From Streptomyces sp. L-9-10 (GTDB taxonomy: Bacteria > Actinomycetota > Actinomycetes > Streptomycetales > Streptomycetaceae): a stretch of DNA of 64,000 nucleotides. Positions 1 through 7,002 of the stretch are shown piece by piece. The position numbers and the translations under genes were made by a program. Location of the stretch: assembly GCF_004151105.1 (NCBI RefSeq), contig NZ_PHRF01000026.1, positions 186,001 through 250,000 of the forward strand. Reading direction: 5' to 3'. A model generated the notes under the pieces. The model saw only the letters and a list, made by a program, of their open reading frames with translations, did not search any database and was not told the origin of the DNA. Each line of letters begins with the position of its first letter. The first letter of the stretch is position 1.

Positions 1-202
1 GACCGTCCAGCAGGGGGCCGCGACCTCCGTCCTGATGGCCGCTTCCCCGGCCGTGGCCGGCGTCACGGGCCGCTACTACGAGGACTGCGCCGAGGCCAAA
101 CCCGTCACCGAGCGCGCCGGAGCCATCACCGGTGTCGCCCCCTACGCCCTCGACCGCGACAACGCCGCGCGTCTCTGGGCCACGTCCGCGTCCTTGATCT
201 AG
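1..202 (+). CDS. SDR family oxidoreductase, C-terminal fragment
   Basis: The reading frame enters from the left edge and stops at the TAG at 200-202, leaving about 66 residues. The fragment reads as the end of a short-chain dehydrogenase: an 'QQGAATSVLMAAS' stretch, then 'GVTGRYYEDC', then a 'LWATSASLI' tail. This resembles the C-terminal part of retinol-dehydrogenase-like SDRs of actinobacteria. The catalytic Tyr-Lys and the NAD(P) glycine motif lie outside the window, so cofactor and substrate cannot be judged. It is followed after 85 bp by another SDR gene on the same strand. Family assignment is by recognition of the tail only. Confidence 0.7.
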   Translation, partial: TVQQGAATSVLMAASPAVAGVTGRYYEDCAEAKPVTERAGAITGVAPYALDRDNAARLWATSASLI

Positions 203-287
203 TGCGATTCCCGGGACGAGCGCTCCCGGGACGAGTACTCCCCGCACGAGTGACGACACGTCCGAACCGAGCTGAAACGAGTGAGAA

Positions 288-1046
288 ATGACCGATCTGA
301 CCGGCAAGACAGCCCTGATCACCGGCTCCGCGCGAGGTCTCGGCAAAGCGATCGCGCTGCGTTACGCGAGCCGCGGTGCCAACATCGTCGTCAACTACGC
401 CGCCAACCGGGAGGCGGCGGACGCCACGGTCGCCGAAATCGAGCAGCTGGGCGTCAAGGCGCTCTCCCTTCAGGCCGACATGTCCAAGGTGTCCGACATC
501 GAGCGGCTCTTCACCCTGGCCCTTGAGCAATTCGGGCAGATCGACATCGCCGTCGCGAACGCGGGCATCGAACTGATCAGCGTTCCCTTCGTCGAGATCA
601 CCGAGGATCAGTTCGACCGGCAGTTCGCCATCAACACCAAGGGCACGTTCTTCACCCTTCAGGCAGCGGCCCGTCACGTCGTCGACAACGGCAGGATCAT
701 CTACATCAGTTCGAGCACGGCGGCCCTTCCGTTCGCCGGTGAGGCGCTGTATGGCTCGAGCAAGGTGGCGCCGCACTACGTCGTGGGGGTGCTGGCGCAG
801 GAGCTCGCGGACCGGGGCGTCACCGTCAACACCATCATGCCGACGGCGATCGAGGGCGCGGGCGTCTTCACCGCGGCCGACCCGAATCACCCGATCCGGC
901 AGTTCGTCACCAGCCGGCCCGGACGTATCGGCCGACGGATGGGGACCGTGGACGACGTCGCCGACGCGGCCGAGTACCTGGCCTCCGACCTGGCCGGCTG
1001 GGTCAGTGGGCAGGGTCTGGTGGTGGCCGGTGGCGCACTGCAGTGA
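288..1046 (+). CDS. SDR family NAD(P)-dependent oxidoreductase
   Basis: This 252-residue protein has classical SDR length and a Rossmann fold. It carries a TGSARGLG glycine motif near residue 13, an 'NAG' motif, the catalytic Ser in 'ISSS' and the catalytic YGSSK (Tyr-x3-Lys). The end 'WVSGQGLVVAGGAL' is the usual SDR tail (compare 'tGq.l.vdGG'). It resembles 3-oxoacyl-ACP-reductase-like or glucose-dehydrogenase-like SDRs, but the substrate cannot be inferred. The ATG at 288 follows 'gaaacgagtgaga', a weak ribosome binding site. It lies 85 bp behind another SDR, so the two may be co-transcribed. Confidence 0.9.
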   Translation: MTDLTGKTALITGSARGLGKAIALRYASRGANIVVNYAANREAADATVAEIEQLGVKALSLQADMSKVSDIERLFTLALEQFGQIDIAVANAGIELISVPFVEITEDQFDRQFAINTKGTFFTLQAAARHVVDNGRIIYISSSTAALPFAGEALYGSSKVAPHYVVGVLAQELADRGVTVNTIMPTAIEGAGVFTAADPNHPIRQFVTSRPGRIGRRMGTVDDVADAAEYLASDLAGWVSGQGLVVAGGALQ

Positions 1047-1182
1047 CCGCGTCGCGCCGGGACCGCGGGTGGCGGATCCCCCGGTAGTTCCATCCTCAAC
1101 GGCCGTAGCGGCAGGCCAGTTGTGACGCAGTGGGGCCGCGTGCCGACGAGTGTCCACATGGCTGTGTCGGCATGCCCCACGC

Positions 1183-1224
1183 AAAACACCCTCCTGACCG
1201 CGTTTCCGCAGGTCAGGAGGGTGT
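1183..1224 (-). terminator. Rho-independent terminator of tRNA-Ser
   Basis: A perfect 14-bp inverted repeat (1186-1199 pairs with 1211-1224, 11-nt loop) is followed, reading on the minus strand, by a short T run (AAAA on the plus strand at 1183-1186). It starts 5 nt past the 3' end of the tRNA gene, as expected for an intrinsic terminator of that transcript. Confidence 0.85.
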
Positions 1225-1229
1225 AAGAG

Positions 1230-1314
1230 CGGTAGCGGAGGGATTTGAACCCTCGGTGAGTTTCCCCACACTCGCTTTCGAGGCGAGCTCCTTCGGCCGC
1301 TCGGACACGCTACC
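1230..1314 (-). tRNA. tRNA-Ser (anticodon CGA)
   Basis: Read on the minus strand, the gene begins GGTAGCG and ends CGCTACC plus a G discriminator, so the 7-bp acceptor stem closes perfectly. The anticodon arm is CTCGC-CTCGAAA-GCGAG, giving anticodon CGA, which decodes UCG, a major Ser codon at high GC. The long variable arm and the 'GGTTCAAATCC' T arm are those of a class II serine tRNA. CCA is not encoded, which is common in actinobacteria. A strong hairpin terminator follows directly. Confidence 0.95.
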
Positions 1315-1415
1315 GAGAGAGAGCTTAGCCCAAGGTGGGCCGTGCTCCGAAATCGGTATCCCCAGGGCTGCCCGACGGCCGCCGGACAGCCGGTCGGCGG
1401 CTGCCCGACGGCCGT

Positions 1416-1898
1416 TCAGCGATCCCGGAAGAACGACGTCAGCAGCTCGGAGCAGTCCTCCGCGAGGACGCCGTGGATCACCTCGGGCCGGTGGTTGAGC
1501 CGCCGGTCCCGTACGACATCCCAGAGCGAGCCGGCCGCCCCCGCCTTCTCGTCGAGCGCGCCGAACACCACGCGGTCCAGCCGGGACTGGACGATCGCGC
1601 CCGCGCACATCGTGCACGGTTCCAGGGTCACGACCAGCGTGCATTCCGTGAGCCGCCAGGCTCCGAGCTTCCCGGCGGCTCTGCGGATCGCCAGGATCTC
1701 CGCATGCGCCGTCGGGTCGCCCGTGGCCTCGCGTTCGTTGTGGCCCGCGGCGAGCACCGTGCCGTCCGGGGACAGCACGACGGCGCCGACCGGCACATCA
1801 CCGGACAGGGCGGCCCGTGCCGCCTCGTCCAGGGCGAGGCGCATGGCCGCCCGCCACGGTGCGCGCACCGGGTCGGGCACGGGGTCGTGCCGGATCAC
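1416..1898 (-). CDS. tadA: tRNA(adenine34) deaminase TadA
   Basis: This zinc-dependent deaminase converts adenosine 34 to inosine in the wobble position of tRNA-Arg(ACG). The 160-residue protein carries the cytidine/adenosine deaminase signature: H65-A-E67 (zinc ligand and proton shuttle) and P94-C95-x2-C98 (zinc ligands). The start is GTG at 1898 behind a GAGG-containing sequence, 11 bp after the stop of the TadA-associated gene, so the two form an operon. Length is normal for the family. The adjacent tRNA-Ser gene is an independent unit, on the same strand downstream. Confidence 0.95.
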   Translation of the reverse strand: MIRHDPVPDPVRAPWRAAMRLALDEAARAALSGDVPVGAVVLSPDGTVLAAGHNEREATGDPTAHAEILAIRRAAGKLGAWRLTECTLVVTLEPCTMCAGAIVQSRLDRVVFGALDEKAGAAGSLWDVVRDRRLNHRPEVIHGVLAEDCSELLTSFFRDR

Positions 1899-1909
1899 GT
1901 GGGCCTGCC

Positions 1910-2446
1910 TCAGCGGACGGTCTCCAGCACCTCGGCGGCGCCCAGAGCCTCAGCGATCTCGGCCATCGCGTCGGAATCCAGCGCCAGCAGATCGGCCTCG
2001 GACAGGCCCAGGTCGGTGAGAATCTCGCGGTCGCCGACGGCTCCCGCGGGCACGGTCTCCCCGTTCTTCACGGGGATGTCCACTTCCTCCTCGTCGTTCT
2101 CGTCCGGTTCGCCGTCCTCCGTACCGTCGAGGTCCAGCGTGTCCAAGTCGTCGGCCGGGTCGTCGTCGTCCCTGCCGAGCAGTTCATCAATGAGGATCTC
2201 CCCGTAAGAGGAGCGTGCGGCCGCGGCCGCGTCGGAGACGTAGATGCGAGGATCTTCCTCGCCCTCCACGCGGAGGATGCCGAACCAGGCATCCTCCTGC
2301 TCGATAAACACGAGCACCGTGTCCTCGTCCACCGAGGCTTCGCGGGCCAAGTCGGTCAGGTCCGACAAGGTCTCCACATCGTCGAGCTCTGTGTCGCTCG
2401 CTTCCCACCCGTCTTCGGTGCGCGCGAGCAGTGCGGCGAAGTACAC
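1910..2446 (-). CDS. tRNA adenosine deaminase-associated protein
   Basis: This 178-residue acidic protein belongs to a conserved actinobacterial family found next to tadA. Residues 1-95 look globular (start 'MYFAALLARTEDGWE', then 'VLVFIEQEDAWFGILRVEGE'). The second half is very rich in Asp/Glu ('GRDDDDPADDLD', 'DGEPDENDEEEVD') and probably disordered, followed by a short helical C-terminus. Its biochemical role is not established, and only its linkage to TadA suggests a link with tRNA editing. The start is GTG at 2446 with GGGAGAG five bases upstream. It is the first gene of the tadA operon. Confidence 0.85.
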   Translation of the reverse strand: MYFAALLARTEDGWEASDTELDDVETLSDLTDLAREASVDEDTVLVFIEQEDAWFGILRVEGEEDPRIYVSDAAAAARSSYGEILIDELLGRDDDDPADDLDTLDLDGTEDGEPDENDEEEVDIPVKNGETVPAGAVGDREILTDLGLSEADLLALDSDAMAEIAEALGAAEVLETVR

Positions 2447-2670
2447 CGTGACTCTCCCACTGGTCAGAGGTGTGACGATCCGGCGGTGCGCTGATCTGCC
2501 CCGCCCACTCGGAATCGTGGCAGAAACGAACGCTTCGCGAGAGGTCTTCCACCGTTGCGTCGTCGGGCCATTTTATTAGGCCCCTGTTCGGCCCCGGGCG
2601 CCGGATGCCTTCCATGAGCATGCGGGACGAAGGCGGGGTACGTCGCGCGCCGGGCGCGGCTACCGGCCGG

Positions 2671-3072
2671 TCACCACCGGAACGTACGCATCCGCATCTG
2701 CTGGCGCATCCGCGCGGCGCGGGCCTGCCGGGGTTTCACGCGCTCGCGCAGGGCCTTGGCCTCGTTCAGCTCCCGCAGGAACTGCGCGCGCCGCCGACGG
2801 CGCTCCGCCTCGCTCTCCTGAGCGTCTGCCGGGAGCTCCGACCGGGTCTCCTCCCGGCTCTCCGCCTGAGCCGCTTCCCGGGTCTCCGCCTGAGCCGCTT
2901 CCCGGGTCTCCGCCCGAGCCGCTTCCCGGGTCTCCGCCTCCGCGGGCGCGACGGCCTCGCTCCGGGCGGCGGCGCGCTGGTCCCGGCCTTCCCGATCCTC
3001 GTCCGGCATGGATTGCGTCACCACCTCAGGCTGCGTACTCGGCTCCGCGGTCGTACCGGCGCCTTCTGACAC
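2671..3072 (-). CDS. hypothetical charged, repeat-containing protein
   Basis: I do not recognise a family. From GTG 3072 (preceded by GAGGGAAG) the protein has 133 residues. An alternative ATG at 3009 with GAGGTGG upstream gives 112 residues. The middle contains about five degenerate copies of an 'AExREAAQ' heptad-like unit encoded by an 18-24 bp DNA repeat ('gggtctccgcctgagccgct') at roughly 2860-2945. It is followed by an Arg/Lys-rich helix ending 'RMRQQMRMRTFRW'. A coiled coil or nucleic-acid-binding helix is plausible. The gene is divergent from upp. A longer frame to 3153 would overlap the upp start and is unlikely. Confidence 0.55.
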   Translation of the reverse strand: MSEGAGTTAEPSTQPEVVTQSMPDEDREGRDQRAAARSEAVAPAEAETREAARAETREAAQAETREAAQAESREETRSELPADAQESEAERRRRRAQFLRELNEAKALRERVKPRQARAARMRQQMRMRTFRW

Positions 3073-3151
3073 CTTCCCTCGCTGACCGGGGTTGATGCCA
3101 GCTGAGCGGTGGCAGCGCGTACAGCCTTGGCCCCCGGTTACTGTGGTCGCC

Positions 3152-3787
3152 ATGCGGATTCATGTCGTCGACCACCCGCTGGTGGCGCACAAACTCACCA
3201 CGCTGCGCGATCGGCGCACCGACTCCCCGACTTTCCGGCGCCTCGCCGACGAGCTGGTCACCCTGCTCGCGTACGAGGCCACCCGGGACGTACGGACAGA
3301 ACAGGTCGACATCCAGACACCGGTGACGGGCACGACGGGCGTGAAGCTCTCGTATCCGCGCCCGCTGGTGGTCCCGATCCTCCGGGCCGGCCTCGGCATG
3401 CTGGACGGCATGGTGCGGCTGCTGCCGACGGCGGAGGTGGGCTTCCTCGGGATGATCCGCGACGAGGAGACCCTTCAGGCGTCCACGTACGCGAACCGTA
3501 TGCCCGAGGACCTCTCGGGACGTCAGGTGTATGTGCTCGACCCCATGCTGGCGACCGGCGGGACGCTGGTCGCGGCGATCCGTGAGCTGATCAAGCGCGG
3601 CGCGGACGATGTGACCGCGGTCGTGCTGCTCGCGGCGCCCGAGGGTGTCGAGGTGATGGAGCGCGAGCTCGCGGGCACGCCGGTGACGGTCGTGACGGCG
3701 GCGGTCGATGAGCGCCTCAACGAGAACGGCTACATCGTCCCGGGCCTCGGCGACGCGGGCGACCGTATGTACGGGACGGCCGAGTAG
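3152..3787 (+). CDS. upp: uracil phosphoribosyltransferase
   Basis: This enzyme catalyses uracil + PRPP to UMP + PPi in pyrimidine salvage in the cytosol. The 211-residue protein starts '[15 protein letters not shown]', a typical UPRTase N-terminus, and contains the PRPP-binding loop '[10 protein letters not shown]'. The C-terminus carries the uracil-binding stretch ('[18 protein letters not shown]'). The ATG at 3152 is chosen over an upstream in-frame ATG at 3092 because all family members start with this sequence. A strong hairpin (3812-3848) follows. Confidence 0.97.
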   Translation: MRIHVVDHPLVAHKLTTLRDRRTDSPTFRRLADELVTLLAYEATRDVRTEQVDIQTPVTGTTGVKLSYPRPLVVPILRAGLGMLDGMVRLLPTAEVGFLGMIRDEETLQASTYANRMPEDLSGRQVYVLDPMLATGGTLVAAIRELIKRGADDVTAVVLLAAPEGVEVMERELAGTPVTVVTAAVDERLNENGYIVPGLGDAGDRMYGTAE

Positions 3788-3811
3788 GCGTCCGCCGAGC
3801 AGGACATGGCT

Positions 3812-3848
3812 GGGGCCCCGGTTCGCGCGACAGGCGAACAGGGGCCCC
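3812..3848. terminator. bidirectional hairpin between upp and the LytR_C gene
   Basis: GGGGCCCC-g-GTTCGC (3812-3826) pairs with GCGAAC-a-GGGGCCCC (3834-3848) around a 7-nt loop. It lies between two convergent genes (upp ends 3787, the next gene ends 3863) and can serve both. There is no long T run, as is usual for streptomycete terminators. Confidence 0.7.
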
Positions 3849-3862
3849 GTCGGAAGGCGCGG

Positions 3863-4501
3863 TCAGTGCTTCGGAGCCGCCCCCAGATCCCCGCAGGCGG
3901 GATCCGGCGCGGTGCTCGACACGGTGGCCAGGGCCTGGTCGGCCTCTTCCTGTACGTTCAGCTCCTTGAAGGCCGTGCCGAGGATCAGATCGACATCCGG
4001 TGTCTTCCGGTTGTCGGTCTTCGACGTGGCCCCCTTCAGCTGGGCGCCGAGGACCGTGAAGAAACCGTCCTCGGGCCTTGAGGCGCCGACCAGTATCCCG
4101 GTGCCCGGGACCTTCTTGTCGTACGCGGCGGGGGCGTTGCCGACCTTGCCGATGACGAAGCCGCGTTTCTTCAGCTCGTCGGCGGTGGTCATGGCGAGTC
4201 CGCCTCGCGGGGTCGCGTTGTAGACGTTGACCGTGATCTGGCCGGGCTTGGGGAGCGCCTTGACGGGCTCGGACGAGTGCTTGCAGCCGGACTTCCGGGC
4301 GGCGGCGGCGCTCTTCGTGCCGCCTCCCGTGAAGACATCGATGAGCTGCAGCGTTCCCCAGCCGGCCAGGCCGAGGGCAGCGACGGAGGCGACGGCCGCG
4401 AGCACGATCCTGCGACGATGACGGGGGCGGCGCATGCGCGGGTACTTCGTGCCCGTAATGCGATACTTTCCGCCCATGCCGGGGGGAGTCAGCATGCTCA
4501 T
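3863..4501 (-). CDS. LytR C-terminal domain protein, membrane anchored
   Basis: This 212-residue protein has a basic N-terminal cytoplasmic segment rich in Arg, one transmembrane helix at about residues 31-53, and an extracytoplasmic LytR_C domain (about 85-190: 'ITVNVYNATPRGGLAMTTADELKKRGF' spans its core). LytR_C domains are found alone or fused to LCP glycopolymer transferases, and their exact function is not settled. I start at ATG 4501 because 'MSMLTPPGMGGKYRITG' is the conserved start in Streptomyces homologues. The frame is open far upstream, but that part is low-complexity and overlaps the next gene. Confidence 0.85.
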   Translation of the reverse strand: MSMLTPPGMGGKYRITGTKYPRMRRPRHRRRIVLAAVASVAALGLAGWGTLQLIDVFTGGGTKSAAAARKSGCKHSSEPVKALPKPGQITVNVYNATPRGGLAMTTADELKKRGFVIGKVGNAPAAYDKKVPGTGILVGASRPEDGFFTVLGAQLKGATSKTDNRKTPDVDLILGTAFKELNVQEEADQALATVSSTAPDPACGDLGAAPKH

Positions 4502-4719
4502 GGCCGCAGCGTAGTGCGCGCTGGTGGTGTTTCCTACTAAATGATCAATGGGTTGCTCGATCCGGGTGACGAATGACCCCGAAGGGCTCAGTGCGCGAAG
4601 GGCCTGGCCTCCGAAGGGCTGTCCCCGCCGCGGATTCCGCCGCGGACTCCGCGGCGGATCCTGCCTCTGAACCGGAGCGCACGTCCGACGTACGGGGTGG
4701 ATCTGCCGTACGGGCCGGA

Positions 4720-5022
4720 TCAGCCCAGATCGAGCTCCAGCACGCGCGCATGCAGCACCTGGCGCTGCTGGAGCGCGGCGCGGACGGCGCGGTGCAGTCC
4801 GTCCTCCAGATAGAGGTCGCCCTTCCACTTCACGACGTGGGCGAAAAGGTCCCCATAGAAGGTCGAGTCCTCGGCGAGCAGCGTCTCCAGGTCCAGTTGA
4901 CCCTTCGTGGTCACGAGCTGATCGAGGCGGACCGGGCGCGGCGCGACATCCGCCCACTGCCGGGTGCTTTCCCGGCCGTGGTCGGGATACGGCCGCCCGT
5001 TACCGATGCGCTTGAAGATCAC
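4720..5022 (-). CDS. small conserved protein, ParB-like/VapB-annotated family
   Basis: This 100-residue protein is highly conserved in Streptomyces beside the LytR_C gene. Homologues are often auto-annotated as VapB-family antitoxins. The visible motif 'DLYLEDGLHRAVRAAL' near residues 68-83 resembles the 'DGxHRxxAa' box of ParB/Srx-type domains more than a ribbon-helix-helix antitoxin, and no VapC toxin gene is adjacent. I therefore keep the function open. Start ATG 5022 ('MIFKRIGNGRPYPDHG'). Confidence 0.8.
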   Translation of the reverse strand: MIFKRIGNGRPYPDHGRESTRQWADVAPRPVRLDQLVTTKGQLDLETLLAEDSTFYGDLFAHVVKWKGDLYLEDGLHRAVRAALQQRQVLHARVLELDLG

Positions 5023-5329
5023 ACGGAAAGCCTACCGGGCGAGCGGCTCCGGGCGCAGCCATGGCGCCCGAGTGCAAAGGTCGCATTCGGTGGCAAAGGG
5101 GGAGTGAAGCGCGAGTGGAACCGATCCGTCCGGTGCTCGTACCCCCAGGAACGCCCCAGAGACGCCCCGGGAGCGCGCCAAGGATGCCGGGGAGATGCCC
5201 CAGGATGGGCCCAGGGGCGCGGCCGTCGGCCGCCGGACCGTGCCGCTGATTCGCTCGAAAGGGGTCCCGCGGGGTGCGCGACACCGGCTCAGCCCGGCCG
5301 AGCCCACCCCGGTCCGCCCGTCGGACCCG
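5023..5329. other. intergenic region without recognisable gene
   Basis: This 307-bp stretch is GC-rich. Short frames exist on both strands, but none has good codon structure or a ribosome binding site. It should hold the promoter of the minus-strand gene starting at 5022 and the terminator of the small operon ending at 5330. I see no clear element for either. Confidence 0.5.
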
Positions 5330-5656
5330 TCAGACGGGCGGGGTCCCCGGCGGGGACTGCGGGCGCGGGTTCGGCGGCGGATGCGGTCCGGGATCGGGGG
5401 GCAATTTGGGGCCGCCCGGTTTCGCGTGCTTTCCGTTGCTGATTCTGCTCTTCCGGTTCGAGAGCCCGAAGATCCCGAACGGCGGAAAGATATCCACGCG
5501 CCTCGGGAAATTAGCCTCGGCGCAGCTGAGACACAGCAAGTCCATACAGCCGTCCTGAGTGGTGCGTGCCGCCTCCACGCTGTTTATCCAGCAGGATTCG
5601 CAGTACCAGCAGTCCGTCTTTGAGAGCAGCACGGTGGTCAAGGTCGCCCTGGGCAT
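5330..5656 (-). CDS. small Cys-rich protein with proline-rich tail
   Basis: This 108-residue protein is of unrecognised family. It has six cysteines in two clusters, C16-x2-C19-x2-C22 and C37-x4-C42-x2-C45, which could ligate zinc or an iron-sulfur cluster. A tail of about 30 residues ('GPHPPPNPRPQSPPGTPP') is almost all Pro and small residues. The ATG at 5656 lies 4 bp after the stop of the 39-residue gene upstream and is preceded by GGAAAGGTGA. Codon use is less GC-biased than in the neighbours. The pair is divergent from the Xre/DUF5753 regulator and is likely part of its regulon. The coding assignment rests on the ribosome binding site, the coupling and the cysteine pattern. Confidence 0.55.
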   Translation of the reverse strand: MPRATLTTVLLSKTDCWYCESCWINSVEAARTTQDGCMDLLCLSCAEANFPRRVDIFPPFGIFGLSNRKSRISNGKHAKPGGPKLPPDPGPHPPPNPRPQSPPGTPPV

Positions 5657-5660
5657 CGGG

Positions 5661-5780
5661 TCACCTTTCCGTGGGCCGCGTTCTGGTGCCCTCCTGGGCG
5701 GATAGTCGTTCCGTCCCGCGCCGCCGGAGCATGGTCGTGCCGAGGACCATGGCCTCCAATTCAGGGGGACGGTGTGTCAT
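5661..5780 (-). CDS. 39-residue small protein
   Basis: An ATG at 5780 is preceded by AAGGAA with 9-bp spacing and opens a 39-residue frame (start 'MTHRPPELEAMVLG'). The frame ends 4 bp before the next start codon. The peptide has an amphipathic 'PELEAMVLGTTMLRR' core and a basic, Thr/Arg-rich tail, with no cysteines and no hydrophobic segment. No family is recognised. It could be a regulatory peptide, a precursor, or a leader of the operon. Confidence 0.5.
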   Translation of the reverse strand: MTHRPPELEAMVLGTTMLRRRGTERLSAQEGTRTRPTER

Positions 5781-5818
5781 TGAGTTCGATTCCTTGCGCA
5801 TTGTCGTCCTCAGGGCGA

Positions 5819-5833
5819 TGCAACTACGTTGCA
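5819..5833. promoter_or_regulatory. candidate operator of the Xre/DUF5753 regulator
   Basis: A perfect palindrome TGCAAC-tac-GTTGCA lies in the 141-bp divergent region between the small operon (start 5780) and the Xre gene (start 5922). Further GTTGC/GCAAC-like copies follow (ggttgcgttgcgc at about 5843-5855; gcacaacgtcgca at about 5864-5876). The position and repetition suggest an operator array for the adjacent regulator; this is inference. Confidence 0.45.
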
Positions 5834-5921
5834 CAGGACAAGGGTTGCGTTGCGCGGGGCGGGTGCACAACGTCGCACGCGTTCCAGTCGAGATCTGTCA
5901 CATGACATGAGGGGAGCGGCC

Positions 5922-6869
5922 ATGGGCCGACGCAACGCAGGGGGCGGGGAGAAAGGCGCCAGCACGGCCGATGTGTTCGGCGAAGTTCTCAAGCACTGCC
6001 GTGAGTCCATAGGTGTTACGCAAATAGCACTGGCTGGCGAAGTCCCCTGCGATCGCTCCTACGTTGCCCGTGTGGAAGCCGGAACACGTGTTCCTGACGA
6101 GAAATTCGCTGAGACGTGCGACATCGTGCTGCGTACCGGCGGCATCCTGCAGAAGCTCTGGCACAAGATCGACTGGTATCCGGAAGTGGACCATCCGGAC
6201 TGGTTCAAGCGCCGTGCCGCCATGGACGCCGAGGCGACGGCGCTCCGTGAGTACCAGACCCAGATGATGCCGGGCCTGCTCCAGACCGAGGACTACGCCC
6301 GCGCGTTGCTCTCGCGCCGGGCCAGTGGAGATGAGCTGGAGAGGCGTGTTCGCGCACGGCTCAGCAGACAACACAGATTCCTCTCCCCCGAGGGGCCACT
6401 TCTGCTCATGGTCCTGGACGAGAGCTGCATCCGGAACACCGTCGGAAGCGCGGCCGTCATGCGGGATCAGTGCGCACATCTGCTGCGCGTGGGAAAGCAG
6501 CCGAACATTCGTGTTCAAGTCGCCCCGGCGGGTGTCCCGGGTATTTGGCGTCCCAATACGTCCATGTCTCTGATCACCCTCTCGGATGGCCATGTCTGGG
6601 TGTACTCGGAATCGCTTGACCGCGGGCACTTCAGCGACGATCCGGCAGTTACCGGCCGTCATGCACAGACCTATGCTGTTCTGAGGGCGGATGCGCTGTC
6701 CGCCTCCGAGTCTGCCGCGTTGCTCACTGACGCGATGGAAGGGTACGGCCACCATGATGAATCGCGATTTCAGAGCGACAACGTGGGTAAAGAGCAGTTA
6801 CAGCGGCGACAACAGCGGAAACTGCGTGGAAATAGGCACCGGTATCCCGGGCATTATCCCCGTACGTGA
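5922..6869 (+). CDS. Xre-family regulator with DUF5753 (WhiJ-like)
   Basis: This 315-residue protein has an N-terminal Xre-type helix-turn-helix (about residues 20-75, 'GVTQIALAGEVPCDRSYVAR') and a DUF5753 domain (about 95-275, including 'YQTQMMPGLLQTEDYARALL'). This is the architecture of WhiJ-like regulators, which are abundant in Streptomyces and usually paired with DUF397 proteins. The start is ATG 5922 with GGGGAG six bases upstream; the frame is open to 5829. About 37 C-terminal residues run out of register over the start of the DUF397 gene (6754-6869), so the protein is longer than the usual 280 or so. It probably controls itself, the DUF397 gene and the divergent small operon. Confidence 0.88.
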   Translation: MGRRNAGGGEKGASTADVFGEVLKHCRESIGVTQIALAGEVPCDRSYVARVEAGTRVPDEKFAETCDIVLRTGGILQKLWHKIDWYPEVDHPDWFKRRAAMDAEATALREYQTQMMPGLLQTEDYARALLSRRASGDELERRVRARLSRQHRFLSPEGPLLLMVLDESCIRNTVGSAAVMRDQCAHLLRVGKQPNIRVQVAPAGVPGIWRPNTSMSLITLSDGHVWVYSESLDRGHFSDDPAVTGRHAQTYAVLRADALSASESAALLTDAMEGYGHHDESRFQSDNVGKEQLQRRQQRKLRGNRHRYPGHYPRT

Positions 6870-6966
6870 CAGCAAGAATACCGAAGGCCCGGTCCTTGTG
6901 TTCAGCAGAGCTGTTTTCTCCACTTTCGTTTCCGGTGCCAGAACCGCCGCGCACCCCACCGCCTGA
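6754..6966 (+). CDS. DUF397 protein
   Basis: This 70-residue DUF397 protein carries the signature 'WVKSSYSGDNSGNCVEI', followed by 'IPVRDSKNTEGPVLVFSRAVF'. Such proteins are encoded next to Xre/DUF5753 regulators and are thought to modulate them, possibly as a toxin-antitoxin-like pair. ATG at 6754 or 6757 is likely; the start lies inside the regulator gene in the +1 frame (116-bp overlap). The stop falls in the loop of a hairpin at 6949-6982. Confidence 0.85.
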   Translation: MMNRDFRATTWVKSSYSGDNSGNCVEIGTGIPGIIPVRDSKNTEGPVLVFSRAVFSTFVSGARTAAHPTA

Positions 6967-6982
6967 ACGCGATGGGGTGCGC
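6949..6982. terminator. hairpin between DUF397 and the M28 peptidase gene
   Basis: A perfect 10-bp inverted repeat GCGCACCCCA (6949-6958) / TGGGGTGCGC (6973-6982) lies between convergent genes. The DUF397 stop codon (6964-6966) is in the loop. It can terminate transcription from both sides. Confidence 0.7.
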
Positions 6983-7002
6983 TGTGCCGTCCGGTCGTCC
7001 CG

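Noticed and set aside
1230..1314. tRNA-Ser as attachment site of an integrated element
   Set aside because: No integrase, excisionase or second copy of the tRNA 3' end is seen in the window; neighbours are ordinary housekeeping genes.
2560..2585. GGGCC-N9-GGCCC near the tadA operon promoter as a terminator
   Set aside because: The stem is only 5 bp and lies upstream of the operon start, not behind a gene end.
4720..5022. VapB antitoxin of a VapBC module
   Set aside because: No VapC-like PIN-domain gene is adjacent, and the visible motif fits a ParB-like box better.
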